DNA from: Paulownia fortunei
Lineage: Eukaryota; Streptophyta; Magnoliopsida; Lamiales; Paulowniaceae
Length of the DNA stretch: 64,000 nt
NCBI GenBank assembly: GCA_019321725.1
Contig: CM033106.1
Span: 25,780,118 to 25,844,117, forward strand
Direction of reading: 5' to 3'
Made by a program: the position numbers and the translations under genes. Numbering within the stretch: position 1 is the first letter of the stretch; each line of letters begins with the position of its first letter. This document shows, one piece after another, positions 1-15,531 of the stretch. The notes beneath the pieces were generated by a model. It did no database searches. It had not been told where the DNA came from and was given only the letters and a program-made list of their open reading frames with translations.

Positions 1-1244
1 CCTAGGAAATAGTTGCAAACGCATAAATTCACCTTTGCAACTTCTTCCAATGCTTCCGGCACTGAAAATTGTGTTAGCTCATAGAAAATTAGATTGATGT
101 GGTTAACTAGGTTGCACCATTTAAAATAAATTGTTTGATGAACCTATATTTTTCCCTTTGTCCAAACAGCCACCACTACAGGACATTGCAGCCTACTTTT
201 TAGAAGAGTATGCAGTAACATAGATGAATACCATGATATTCATGTCCATAACAAATGAATGTGCTTTATAAAAAAATAAAAAATATACATACATGAGAGG
301 GAAAGCAAGACCTTGCAATGTGACTCAATTGTTTCTTTTACAATTTATGGAAATCACCTTCAAAATATGCAAAAAGTTTGGGATAATTTAAAGTATCAAG
401 GACTATCCCCAGAACCAGCCCCCACCCAATGGAAAATTCTTTCAACCAGTTTAATACATGGCAGATGAATACTTTAGAATTCTAATGGTACTGAACGGAG
501 ACAGAAGACTGTCTGAGATGCAGAAAAGTAAGCACATGTTGCACTTTTTAATAAGCCTAAAACAAATTTGTCATAACAACACCATCAGCCTACCCGCTTA
601 GTAAAATAAAAGTTATTCTTTCGTAGGAGTTCAGGATAGCATGTATCATTGGCACGTAAATTGCTAAATATTTTTCTGAACAGTTGCACCCTTCAACAGG
701 TCATCTATTTATCTACTACATCTCGACCAAAAAGAAAAAAGAGAGTAGCGATATATACCCTATACCACCTACAGGAACCCCATGGCAAGAAGATGTATGC
801 CGCTTTGTAAAAGGATCAAGAAATACCACCTGCAAGAGCAGTAAGGGGAAAATATCACATTCTTTACAACTGGCATCAATCAATTCAAGTTTCAGTAAAA
901 AAATGGGGGAAATTTACGCTGTCTTTGGATTTTTCCTCTTGAAGGTGCCGCCACAGCCTATAACCTATAGGGGCCTATAGAAACCAAAAAGGAGATATTA
1001 CAGGAAATACACATGGAAGAACAAAAGTCATATATAAACAGAGCAAAGATTTGACTGGTAAGGTCATAGCCACTAAAGGCAGCAGTCTGGGACGTATGCT
1101 CCCACAATTATCATACATCCATGCAAGGATGTAGAAAATCAATTTAAGCAAAGCTAAATTCTGTATTTTATGGCTCAAAGACTAAATTCATGTGAAAAGG
1201 GTGGATGCAAGGACCATAATTATGAAACAAGTTCAAAATAATAC
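1..1244 (-). other. Intron of the glucosylceramidase gene
   Basis: This stretch lies downstream (on the minus strand) of the donor at 1244/1243. It is AT-rich and I found no further exon of the glucosylceramidase in it on the minus strand; in particular the conserved Gly-rich segment that should follow is absent. It is best read as the start of an intron of at least 1.2 kb running out of the window. Short open frames here look like chance. Confidence 0.5.
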
Positions 1245-2052
1245 CATACTGATTTTCTCTCTTAAAGTTAGACCGAATTCAGAAAGGGCATTCTCCTCAA
1301 TACTTAGTTTTCGTTTCCAAGTCAGCGGTGGAGGCGTCCCGGGATCAACTTTGACCTGGAAAAGCTTAGAATTAATGGACAAGGATCTTAGATAGTAGCA
1401 AAAAAATAAATTTAAAAGGCACATCACAGGTTATGTCAACAACCATGACAACCTAAGTCGCAAAAACCTCAAAGAATTAACTAAGGCAGCCCACAAAAGC
1501 ACTGCCAGACATAAAAGAGTGACACATGGTGGCATTAATAAATCTTCTAGCTGATGGAGAGCAACAATAAAATTCTTGTGGAAACAATAATTTCTGTTCA
1601 AAGTAGGATGGTTTTCTCTAATACTGACATCAAAATAAGAGGTCTTTGTTAATTAGATGCAATAGCATATTTCAAATATCAATCATGGTAGAGGGGATGA
1701 AAAGTGAAAAAAAATCCTGAGAATATTTCTAAATAGTGAAATGCTGATTGTACATACAATCTAAAATAGAATAAATAATGAGTTGACTCCACCAGATTAG
1801 CATACTTATTTGAGACAAAGTGAATAATGCATTTATTTGTTAAATCCTGGCACGATATTACTAAAAGTGAATACTTATATGTAAATCTTGAAAGAAAACC
1901 AGGTAGGAATTCAACATCTCACATGAGGAGGGAGGACCCGAAGAAATAACTAATAGTATTTAAAGTGGAAAAACAATAGGTGCGCTGTGGCCAACCTTAT
2001 CACCATGCAAAGCTGATTCCTCTTCTCCTCCATCAAAACCATTCTCTGACAT
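1245..2052 (-). CDS. Non-lysosomal glucosylceramidase (GBA2-type, GH116), N-terminal exons only
   Basis: Two coding exons are visible. Exon 1 is 2052-1996 (ATG at 2052, 19 codons, ends ..HGDK before a GT donor). Exon 2 is 1355-1245 (37 codons, acceptor TTTTCCAG, donor GTATTA), in the same phase. The joined start is acidic ([13 protein letters not shown]), followed by [16 protein letters not shown] and then [15 protein letters not shown]. The pattern VDPG-P-LTW-RKL-..-EF-LTLRE is, from memory, the opening of plant GBA2-like beta-glucosidases (At3g24180/At5g49900 type), which hydrolyse glucosylceramide at the cytosolic face of membranes. The catalytic domain lies outside the window, so function rests on this short conserved N terminus. 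An acceptor (TTTTACTTGCAG) sits just 5' of the ATG, so the leader is probably spliced. Confidence 0.65.
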
Positions 2053-2900
2053 ATTTCCTGCAAGTAAAAGCAGAAACAGTCCATCATTTCAAATGAACTG
2101 CTACTCGTGATAAATAATATAAGTATTGGCATAAATATATTCTTTTTTACCATCTCCTGAGAAATGTTAAAGCTTTAACTAAACCCATAAGCCAGAACAG
2201 CCTTACATTATCCTGTATTTTAACCTCAAACCCGTGTAAAAGCTGAATCTACATAAATAATAATATATATCCAATGTGAAATTGGCTCTCTAAATTAAAA
2301 AAAAAAAATCAAAGAAAATTGAAACATATCATAGCCTGAAAGCTACGCATTATCAGCTGATCACAAAATTACATTCCAATAAAGGGAAAAGAAAAGTAAA
2401 GTAAAGATGTTCAGAAGTCCACCCATATACCAGCTTCAGTGAGAAAACCAAATTAATATCATACTACTAACAAGCAAGAACATTAGCATCTCAACAACTT
2501 TCTAGCAAAAAGGAGGGACTACAAAAGCAAAAGGAACCAATAAAGGGGGAGAGATAAAGGGATAACAAATTGAGCAAAAACTTTCAAATCAAAACCCATT
2601 GTAGAATCAGACCACAGTATTACAACATTTGATCACAGCCCACCAAATGAATAGTCACTATAAGCAAAAGCGTCCAGTTAAACAAGATTCTTGCTCATCA
2701 ATGCGATGAATAGAAATGCAAGGCAGCAGCAGCAGAAGAACTGATACAACTCTAGAAAAACTAACCGGAGAGGGAAATTGCAGATGCTATTTTGCAGGGA
2801 ATGGAATCCAAGACTGGTGGGAAGTAGAAACTGGTGTCGGGGTTGTTTGTCTTGTATTGGAGTTTGAGGGGAGGAGGAACCAACCATTTAAAGTCACAAC
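2053..2900 (-). other. Probable spliced 5' leader of the glucosylceramidase gene
   Basis: An acceptor at 2058 abuts the coding exon. Upstream on the minus strand, a less AT-rich tract at about 2770-2890 ends in a possible donor (CTCTCCG then GTTAGT, about 2767). It could be a first, non-coding exon. A 69-codon minus frame at 2678-2887 overlaps it but crosses that donor and is not like any family I know, so I do not call it a protein. Confidence 0.35.
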
Positions 2901-2959
2901 TTTTTGGCTTTGTTCTGGGAAGGAGTTAAAAGTTTTACGCAAGATATTTGCATTCTAGT

Positions 2960-5180
2960 CCCTCGACTTTTGATGTTATTTGTTTTCACACACTTTCTTT
3001 TTTCACTCTCGATGATAATTGGTCTTTTGAGTGATAAGTTGGCCAATGGGACTATGCCAAGAGACAATTAAAATAGTTCTTGGGATGGATAAGGTTGTAG
3101 TTTGTGATTTATTAGTTTATAATTTTGTTTATGATTTATCTAATCTAGTACTAATTGAATATGATTTAAAAAGTTATTTATCATTAATAAAGTTTTTTTG
3201 GTTTATATAGTAAAATAACGTGATTAATAATTGATCAATTCCAACTATTTTTGCTGTATATGCAATACAACACGTAGTATGTCGATTATTGCATTACAAT
3301 CACATTTAAATATGTTGAGGCACAATAAATCAAGAATAAAATTTATTTTCATTGATAATTAAAAATATATTATAATATTTATAATGTATGGAGTATGAAG
3401 TAATAAATTATTAAAAATAATTATTAGTCACAATCGAGTCACTTACTAATATATAGTAAATGAGCCAATTAGTTTTTTTATTCTCTCTCGTGTGTAACTA
3501 CCCATTATTATCATGTTTCATTTGTTCTATGATAAAGTTGAATATTTTCATGTACAGGCAAGAAGCAAATATGCTTAATAATAATATATGGTAAAATCTA
3601 TAAAGATGGAGAAAAATTTAAGTTTTTGTCATGTTTAACTTATATAACTTTTAATTTATTTTATATTATTTTTCAACCCAAGTCTATTTAATTTCTTTCA
3701 ATAGCAATTTTCCTTTTCAGTTAAAAAAGAAAAAGAAAAGAGGTAACCGCGTCTCATTCCTTATTGAAGGAACCTTCCATTAATGTCTTATCGTACTCTT
3801 CACGCCAACCAAAACATAAACAACTTTAATATTGACTTACATATGATCATTTTCTTTTAAAATTGTTGAGCAAAATGATGATTATACAATCGACATAATT
3901 AAAAAAAAAATCTCAAATTTATATGATTTATAATGTTAATTTTTTCTAATCGAAACATGAATAAGTTGAATTCATACTCCTATATAATCATACTACACTG
4001 ATTACATATATATTTTGTACATAAATATTGTGTCAAATATTTTATTTTTTCGACAATAAAACACATACACTATTCATACATACATTGAATACAGCATTGT
4101 CAATGGCATTTAAAAATACTGTGACCACTTGATGGTAAAAATTGAACAGTCATTAATTCTGTGAAAATTTAGAGTACCCACGAGGAGAGTAGATAATTCA
4201 TATTTTTATAGCCTTTGCACACAATCACTTAAGACTATTTCCTCGCATCTGCTACATACATGCAATATAATGACAAGCACAAAGACCTTCATTTGTACAT
4301 CTCCTATCACATTTATAACACCATAATTATGTGAAAAACAGACTTTCTTGTAGCCTTGTGGCCTATCGCCCCAGTCCCCACAGGGCCGGCAGATTCCAAG
4401 TTCAACATCATCTTTATGTCGTGGTCCATCCACGGCCGGGTTTCTATTCATACAAACCGTCCCCTTATTAAAGAGAAGACGTGTCATAGAAGTCATAGCA
4501 CATTTACAAAACATAGAAATTTCCTATTCCAAAATCGGCGTGCCACTGTTTTAACCATAATGTTGAAACCTTACCTACCAGAATGAAAATCTTGACCGAG
4601 CAACCAAATTCTAGAAGACGTATGCATAATTCCCAGAAATATACAGAATTATATGGACAAACCTCGGTAAATATTTCATACTCGACTAATCTGATACTTC
4701 CTCAAGAGTAATAGAACATAAATCTCATACATGATTTCACGCCAATACGAATGTTAACTGTGAAGACGGTAAGAGTAGATGAGATGCAATAAACCTGTTT
4801 GCAGAGTCAGTTCAACAAGTGAAGCTGTAGTTGTCAACAACATAACTGATGTTTGATAACTTTTAGGACCTTAAAAAGCAACTAATGCATCTAATTCAGA
4901 CTGAGTGGATACATCTCAGTAAAGGACATATATATCCCCATAGATTTCCTGCAGGTAACTACTTCCTAGTAAAGCAACTTTTAAGCATCTTGGTGAACTG
5001 CGCGCGGGTGGAGAAGTCATTAATCACCCCAACTAAGACCTAAATGGGGGAATATTGATAATCAAAAGATTTTTCAACCCAAGACGTCCAAAATATGGAG
5101 CCCAAATGATAACCGAAAAACCACCCCAAAATTTCTCTAAACAACCAGAAAGTGAACACTCACAAAAGCACAACTTTCAT
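2960..5180. other. AT-rich intergenic region
   Basis: It separates the divergent side of the glucosylceramidase gene from the 3' end of the cytochrome c gene. Mostly poly-A/T-rich sequence. A slightly GC-richer patch at 4350-4450 gives a 102-codon minus frame (4206-4514) with no recognisable domain and no splice context. I see no supported gene. Confidence 0.5.
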
Positions 5181-5449
5181 GATAAAGCACAAAAGTTTAT
5201 ATCTTTATTGATACAGAATTCAATTATATGAGGAAAAAACTTATCAGAGCCAAAAAAAATTCTCTACTGCTGGCGTAGTTCAAAGAGACAAAAAAGCACA
5301 GCGTAGAAATATGATGCTTTTATTCATTAAGTATCATTCAACTACTTCCACTTGAAAAAAAAAAAAAAATCCCCAAATGGGACAAATGACAAATATATCT
5401 CCAACTGTCAGAAAATGTAATTATCTCTTCAGAAAAGTCTCTTCACTCT

Positions 5450-9357
<3,908 letters not shown>

Positions 9358-9499
9358 TGAATTAATTCACAACAAACGGAACAAAACCTAATGATGGATT
9401 TGCCAGCCTAGGCAGATTTGGGCGGTGTATGAATGAATGAATGAAGAAAAACTAATGAGAAGATTGTGGAATTGTTGAGAGGGATTCGTTTTAATTCAT

Positions 9500-10620
9500 G
9501 GAGGCGAGCAGAAAAAGTAACATGCCTTTGAGGCGGCGGGCACGCGCTCCACCTTACCAAATTACGATTCTACCCCCTCTGACTGGTCAATAGTAGGGCC
9601 GGCGGAAGAACCGTCTGTTCGGCTTTATGAAACATGTGTGTGTATTTTCACTCCAAAAATGTGTGTGTGTGTGTGTGTGTGCGTTTTTCAAATTTTAAAA
9701 ATTAATTTTTGAATTTTTTCAAAAAATAATTCTATTTTTAACAATCTTCTACTTTATTTTCAAAATATTTTCAGAAAATAGTTATTTAACCACATCCTTC
9801 GAAAAATTTTCTAAAAAAACTGTAACCAACGCAGCGCCATTCCTGATTCTATCTTGGTGTAGTGAACAATATTGTTGTTCATGTGCTATCTTTTTTTTTA
9901 AGTAATTTTTTTATTTTTTATTAAGTTAAAAATACTTTGTATCCTAATTGTATATTTTCAATAATTATTGTATGTTTTATACATACATAAATATTTCTAA
10001 TAAAATTTTAATTAATGTATTTGTATTGTTTTTTTTGTTTAATAAATTTTATATTTCTTTATTATGTTTAAGAATATTTCAAAAATTCATATGTTATCTT
10101 AAATTATATATTTTTCAATAAAATTATTTTTTATATTTTATACACATAAATATTTTTAATAAAATTTAATTATTTTATTTGCATTATTATTTAATCTTCT
10201 TTAATGTAATGTTTTTACTTTTCCACTTAAATTTTATTCTTAATTATTTTATTTTTTATGTATATTATTTAATTTACTATCAATTATATTATATTAAAAA
10301 AATATATTATTTAGTTAACTCGACGTAAAAAAAAATTGAATATGTAATATATTAATATATATTTGATCAAACAAAATAGTTATTATAAATAAATAATAAA
10401 AAATATTCTTTTTGGAGTAAAATTTGAAATAGATGGGTTGGGGATAGATTTTAAGTTTGGTGTAAAAGCCATACTATTTTAGTGTAAAAGTTACGGTAAA
10501 ATAGAGTTGTGGGATGAAAATAACCTAAGAATTTTTTTACTTGTAATGTAATCTATAAATGTGATTTATGCGTTCAAAATTACTTACAATGCAAAAAATA
10601 GCCAAAGCACCAAGGCTAGC
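9500..10620. other. Upstream and intergenic region of cytochrome c
   Basis: The first 150 bases hold the leader and promoter side of the cytochrome c gene. A (GT)n run lies at about 9659-9681. The rest is AT-rich with long T and A tracts. No gene is seen. Confidence 0.5.
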
Positions 10621-10972
10621 AATTACTTTCGTGTCTAGTAAACATTTCTTTCCAATATGAAAAATACATACATACATACATACGTATATTCAAAATTATT
10701 CAGCTTATATCTGAGATTAGAGTACAGGGATAACCAGATTTCTTGCAAGTTCTTAATGGCATGTAAATCCCAGAAATGATATCTTTTGCCTGAGCTCATC
10801 ACAGGACATATCAAGTATTGTTCAAACGCCTCAAGGAACATATATAGACTGACTGAAGCAACATCAATTTTTCTTCCTCAACTATTTAATTGTCACTCGC
10901 AGATACAAGAATCTGAGTGGTTCTGTACCAAGGTTTATTTTTCTTCACTATGTTCTGGACAACCTTCGGTCT

Positions 10973-11226
10973 GACCTGTGTAGTCCGTACACATTATTGG
11001 TAATTGAACTTGTTTCTGCATAACATCCAGCATGAGTTTCCTGCATAAGTTTTGGAAAAAGATCAAAGGGTTTGCGCCATGTTTTTTGGCCAATCAAGCA
11101 TGTATTTTCTTGATAATTCGTAGCATAATTATCTGAAGATGAACATGAACGACCATTACTTATACTACCTCTGGCATTAGAGCTTTCAGGTTGCTTCATG
11201 AAATCCCTTGCAACCGTACATTTTGC
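10973..11226 (-). other. Possible 3' exon downstream of the PPR gene
   Basis: A strong acceptor (CTGTTTTTTCCCCAG) precedes 11226 on the minus strand and is followed by an open frame starting AKCTVARDFMKQ that runs for about 90 codons. The peptide is not familiar to me. Just past the PPR stop there is a strong donor (CCCAG then GTATGG, 13159/13158), so this could be a spliced 3' untranslated exon of the PPR transcript, with the tRNA in the intron. A separate unknown gene is also possible. Confidence 0.25.
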
Positions 11227-11713
11227 CTGGGGAAAAAACAGAAAACAGGAAAGTTTTATACACAGAAAACAGAAAATATAATTGAAACCCATGTCAGAAT
11301 TTATCATGTAATTGACTAAGTTATCCAACTGTCAACTTTTGAATCCCGAAGAGATATAGTCACTGAAAAGGTTTTTATACAACAGTACATACTTCAATGA
11401 AATCGTTTCCAAGTTGAAAACATTTTCTATGGACTTGTTTCCCTCGTCTAGACAAAGGTGGGATATCTTTCATTTACGAGAAACTAAACTTATGAAACTG
11501 TTTGGGCGAATAAGAAAAGGATTATATTATTAGTCTAACTGGTAATAGATCTCAATGCTGCACTAACATCAGCTTCAACTTCTTATTTTTTGTCTTGAAA
11601 TGTACAACCAAACCCACTTCAACACTCTCCTATTTCTGTGAATGTGTGTTTTGCACTGTGTGTGTTTTATCCTCACAATCTTTATTCACAACCTTCATTC
11701 GTCAAACAAACAA

Positions 11714-11753
11714 GTCAAGATGGCCGAGCGGTCTAAGGCGCCAGTTTCAGGTA

Positions 11754-11785
<32 letters not shown>

Positions 11786-11793
11786 TCTTGACA
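11714..11793 (+). tRNA. tRNA-Leu (anticodon CAG)
   Basis: 80 nt. The acceptor stem GTCAAGA pairs with TCTTGAC at 11786-11792, followed by discriminator A. Box A is TGGCCGAGCGGTCTAAGGCG. The anticodon stem-loop is CCAGT-TTCAGGT-ACTGG, giving CAG, which reads the Leu codon CUG. A class II variable arm follows, then box B GGTTCAAATCC. No intron is seen. T-rich sequence (TTCTTTTC) follows within ten bases, suitable for RNA polymerase III termination. Confidence 0.95.
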
Positions 11794-13100
11794 AATTCTT
11801 TTCATTTTATTTATTTTAAAAATAGCTATCCTGAAAAACTTCATTCACAACACTCATTCATCATATTAAGTCCATTTCATGATGAATGAAGGTTGTGATT
11901 TTTGTGGCAGGTGGATGTGAATTGACATGTGACTCAAGCCAAAGCTGGCTTGCCTCATTTCTCTCTAATAGTCCATGACTAAATGAAGGGAGATTTAAAA
12001 TTTAGAAGAATGATCACCCATATTTCATCAATTTGATTCTCTCTCAAATTTCCTGAACCCAACCTCAAAATCTTTAATGAGTAGGCTACCAGAAATGCAC
12101 GTACTAAACCATTACATGGAAAAACTACCATTAGACATTCCAATAGTGTAACCAGATAATTGAGATTGTCACAACTCGACTGTTTCAGATCTCACTCTCA
12201 AAAGGTTATGATCCTGTTTCAACAGGCAAAGATAATGATAATCAAGGCATTGCTAAAGCTAAAAATCAAAGGATAATTTTGTTAAATAGAATTGATGGGA
12301 AGAACATTAGTTCGAATTACATTTTCGCCAACTTCATTTTTCAGACTTCTTGAGAAGTTCTTTTCAAGCAGTTTTTGCAAACGTATTGGTGGATAAGTCA
12401 ATTTCACAGACACAAGTTAGGGCAACCTAAATGCACGTCTTGTAGTAAAAGATCAGCAAATCATATCGACAGTTTCTTTCTCAAAATCATAGCCCACGAT
12501 TAATTACCGCAACCAGGGAATATGGAATCTCATCCATTCCATAGCCTTTCCTCAATCAAATTTGGTACAATAGACACTCTACACAAGAACAACTTTTAAG
12601 AAGATCTTTTTTATCACGCTGTGGTAAGGCAGAAAAGGATGAAAATGCCAGAGACATGAGTTGACATAAAAATGGTAATGGTTTTCTTCAAGGTGCAGAG
12701 ATTGAAAATACAGGTCATTCTACACTTCAAAAACAAAATAGGAAAAACCATGTTCATTTTTTTTTTACTCTAATGATTGTGCAGGAGCTTACTCTATGAC
12801 AAGTAACCTCAGCTCCCAAGTAAACTCAGCTCCAATGTTTGAAAAATATACGACCAACTTATAAATAATATTCCTACATATTGAATGAGGCTATGCAGTT
12901 CAGTCGTACAAAATGACAGAGACCAACAAGCAGCAACTAGAAAAATCTACAAAAGAAAAAAATTAATTATTTTATTCTGCATATTTAATAGAACAAATGA
13001 GAAAAGCAAAATGAAACTGTTCACTGTTCCGTCAACACAATGATCCTCACTCAATAAGGAGAAAAACACTCAGATACAATATTCTCTTTATCGATACATT
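11794..13100. other. Intergenic or 3' intronic sequence
   Basis: No open frame with coding character on either strand. If the PPR transcript splices from 13159 to 11226, most of this would be its last intron. Confidence 0.35.
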
Positions 13101-13245
13101 GCTAACTCAATCAGAAATATTTTATGTACTCAATGCTCTATCTCATATTCTTCCATACCTGGGTTCGCAATGCTCACAACGTGGACTTAAATTCTTGGCA
13201 ATCTGCAGTAGAGGTTCCAACCATGAATTAGGGACATTATCAATT

Positions 13246-15078
13246 TCAAATTGCACTGCACCCAGGCAACTTCTTGGGCCCCAGGGTAGTCATTTTCTTT
13301 CTAACTTTTGTTACATCTTCCCATCTACTGGCAGCTGCATAAATGTTGGCCAGAAGTGCATGACTGCTGGAATCACTGGACTCAATGTCCACAAGCCGCT
13401 TGGCAATACGTTCACCCATATCAACACTTTCATAGTTCCTGCATGCACTAAGCAAAGCACCATAAAGTGGGACGATAATCTTGTTATCTTGGTTAGGTAT
13501 TTTAGTTATTATGTCCTCAGCTTCATCTAAGAGTCCGGCACGACCAAGAAGGTCTATCAGGCATCCATAGTGCTCCAACTTTGGCTCAATCTGATAAACC
13601 TTAGTCATGGAATCAAAATACCTACGGCCTTCCTCTACTAGCCCTCCATGACTGCAAGCACTTAAAACACCAATAAAGGTGATATCATCAGGTCTAATAC
13701 CAACTTGTATCATTTCTGAGAACAATTGTAAAGCCCTTGATGTATTTCCATTCATAGCAAGCGCACATATTATAGAAGTCCATGATGCTGTATCTTTCTG
13801 GTTCAATTGATAAAAGATGTGCAAGGACTTCTCTAAGCAACCACATTTTGCATACATCTCTATGAGAGCAGTACCAACCACAGCATCAATAGTTATTCCA
13901 TTTTCCTCCAAGTAAGCATGAATCCATTCGCCTTGTTCTAGGGCTCCTAATTGAGCACATCCAGTAAGTAAAGCAACCAAAGTATACTTGTCTGGCTTAA
14001 CTCTATCCATTTGCATGTACCTAAACAAGGTAATCGCCTCATCTACCTTGTTAAACTGTACATACCCATTAATCATGGTCGTCCATAGAACAAGATCTCT
14101 GACCGGACTCCTCTCAAACAATGCCCTAGCGTCATCCAAACGACCAGAATTAACGTATGCTGATACCATACTGGTCCAACAAATAACATTCTTTTCTAGC
14201 ATAGCATCAAATATTCCCCTGGCGATATCTAAGTATCCACACTTAGCATACATATCCAACAGTGCATTTCCAATTATCATAGTAAATCCCAGCTGTGTAC
14301 TCACATACTCATGAATTTCATGACCAAGGTCCAAACTCTTCAACGCCGTACAAGCGGATAAAGTGCTCACAACCGTAGCCTCATCAGGTTGCACACTTGC
14401 CTCTCGTCTCATCCTCCTATAAACACCAACAGCATCTTCAAACCTGTTACTCTTCACAAACCCAGAAATGAAAACATTCCACGAAATCAAGTCTCTCAGG
14501 GGCATCTCATCAAACATTTTACCCAAGCTCTCCACACACCCCAACTCCCCATACATATCCAGAGCCGAATTACAAACATAACAATCATACAACACTCCAC
14601 TTTTCAACGCAAACCCATGAATCTTTTCCCCTTCAAGAACCACCCTCAACCCTCCCACGGCCTTAAACACAAAAGGGTACGTGTAATTATCGGGCCACAA
14701 TCCCCGCACACGCAATTCATCAAACAAGAAAAGGGCTTTCCTACAACTGCCGGATTTCGCATGTGCCTTGATCATCACATTGTAGATAAACAAAGTCGGG
14801 CGTTCAATTCGAGCAAATAGTTTATCAGCGTGGGTTAAGTTTGCGTCTGTGGCGAAGACCATGAGCTTGTGCAGGACGTCGATGTTTTGGTGGAGGCCAT
14901 GGGTGTAGAGCTGGGCCTGGATTTGCTTGAGAGAAGGCATGGATTTGCAGCTCTTTAGGAGGTCTATGCATGCTTTCTTGGTGAGCAGCGTTGGCGCTTC
15001 TACAGAGGTTGAGAAGTGAAATCTTGGAATGAGATGGCGGGGAAATGACAGCAACAGATTACTATTGGTTACTCGCAT
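13246..15078 (-). CDS. Pentatricopeptide repeat protein, PLS/E class (At1g31430-like)
   Basis: Organellar RNA-binding protein; PLS-class members usually act in C-to-U editing or RNA processing in mitochondria or plastids. Single exon, 610 residues from the ATG at 15078 (the open frame goes 13 codons higher but without an ATG). The N terminus has Arg, Ser and Phe residues and no early acidic ones (MRVTNSNLLLSFPRHLIPRF), fitting an organelle-targeting peptide. Repeats then run through the protein, with signatures such as LFIYNVMIKAHAKSG, PDEATVVSTLSACTALKSL, GNALLDMYAKCG, DTASWTSIICALAMNG and PDDITFIGVLSACSHGGLV. The E motif follows (PLYGALLSACRNY, ANIYAAASRWEDV). It stops abruptly after LPGCSAI, where E+ proteins continue; a one-base shift would continue as IEID (see findings). 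From memory it matches At1g31430 closely. Confidence 0.9.
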   Translation of the reverse strand: MRVTNSNLLLSFPRHLIPRFHFSTSVEAPTLLTKKACIDLLKSCKSMPSLKQIQAQLYTHGLHQNIDVLHKLMVFATDANLTHADKLFARIERPTLFIYNVMIKAHAKSGSCRKALFLFDELRVRGLWPDNYTYPFVFKAVGGLRVVLEGEKIHGFALKSGVLYDCYVCNSALDMYGELGCVESLGKMFDEMPLRDLISWNVFISGFVKSNRFEDAVGVYRRMRREASVQPDEATVVSTLSACTALKSLDLGHEIHEYVSTQLGFTMIIGNALLDMYAKCGYLDIARGIFDAMLEKNVICWTSMVSAYVNSGRLDDARALFERSPVRDLVLWTTMINGYVQFNKVDEAITLFRYMQMDRVKPDKYTLVALLTGCAQLGALEQGEWIHAYLEENGITIDAVVGTALIEMYAKCGCLEKSLHIFYQLNQKDTASWTSIICALAMNGNTSRALQLFSEMIQVGIRPDDITFIGVLSACSHGGLVEEGRRYFDSMTKVYQIEPKLEHYGCLIDLLGRAGLLDEAEDIITKIPNQDNKIIVPLYGALLSACRNYESVDMGERIAKRLVDIESSDSSSHALLANIYAAASRWEDVTKVRKKMTTLGPKKLPGCSAI

Positions 15079-15399
15079 AATGCATTTCAACTGTTTGTTT
15101 TGAATCCTCTGCCTCAAGCCTTTTAATCTTCTTAGCCAAAGTTAAAAATATAACTATATAAGGAATACTCATTTGTAATAAAATAATGAAATTTTCGATT
15201 TGGATTTTGCTGAGGAAATTACAAATTACTGTTATTTAAAAGGAAAAAAATATTTTTCTGTTAAAATTCAAAATCAAATATATCTGAAAAGATAAAATTT
15301 GTTTGACTAGTGAAAATCAAAAATATTTTTCACTATTTAGATACATCCAATAATATGGTAAGTGACTTTTAAGTTAATGAGGCTTGCAACACTCTCACA

Positions 15400-15531
15400 T
15401 CAAATATTTAAATTACACAATAATTGTTGGGATTTTAGAACTTTTTAACATGGATCAGATAGAACTCAAATATTTAAATAACACAACAATTATCGGGATT
15501 TTGGAACTTTTTAAAATGAATCAGATAGAAC
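15400..15531. repeat. 66-bp tandem duplication
   Basis: Two adjacent 66-nt copies, the first starting at 15400 and the second at 15466, both opening TCAAATATTTAAAT and closing GATCAGATAGAAC or AATCAGATAGAAC. They differ at only a few positions. Upstream of the PPR gene, noncoding. Confidence 0.85.

Noticed and set aside
4206..4514. 102-codon minus-strand frame
   Set aside because: No domain, no splice context, overlapping plus frame of similar length; probably chance in a GC-richer patch.
15079..15117. 13-codon upstream extension of the PPR frame
   Set aside because: It begins at TTG; the first ATG is at 15078.
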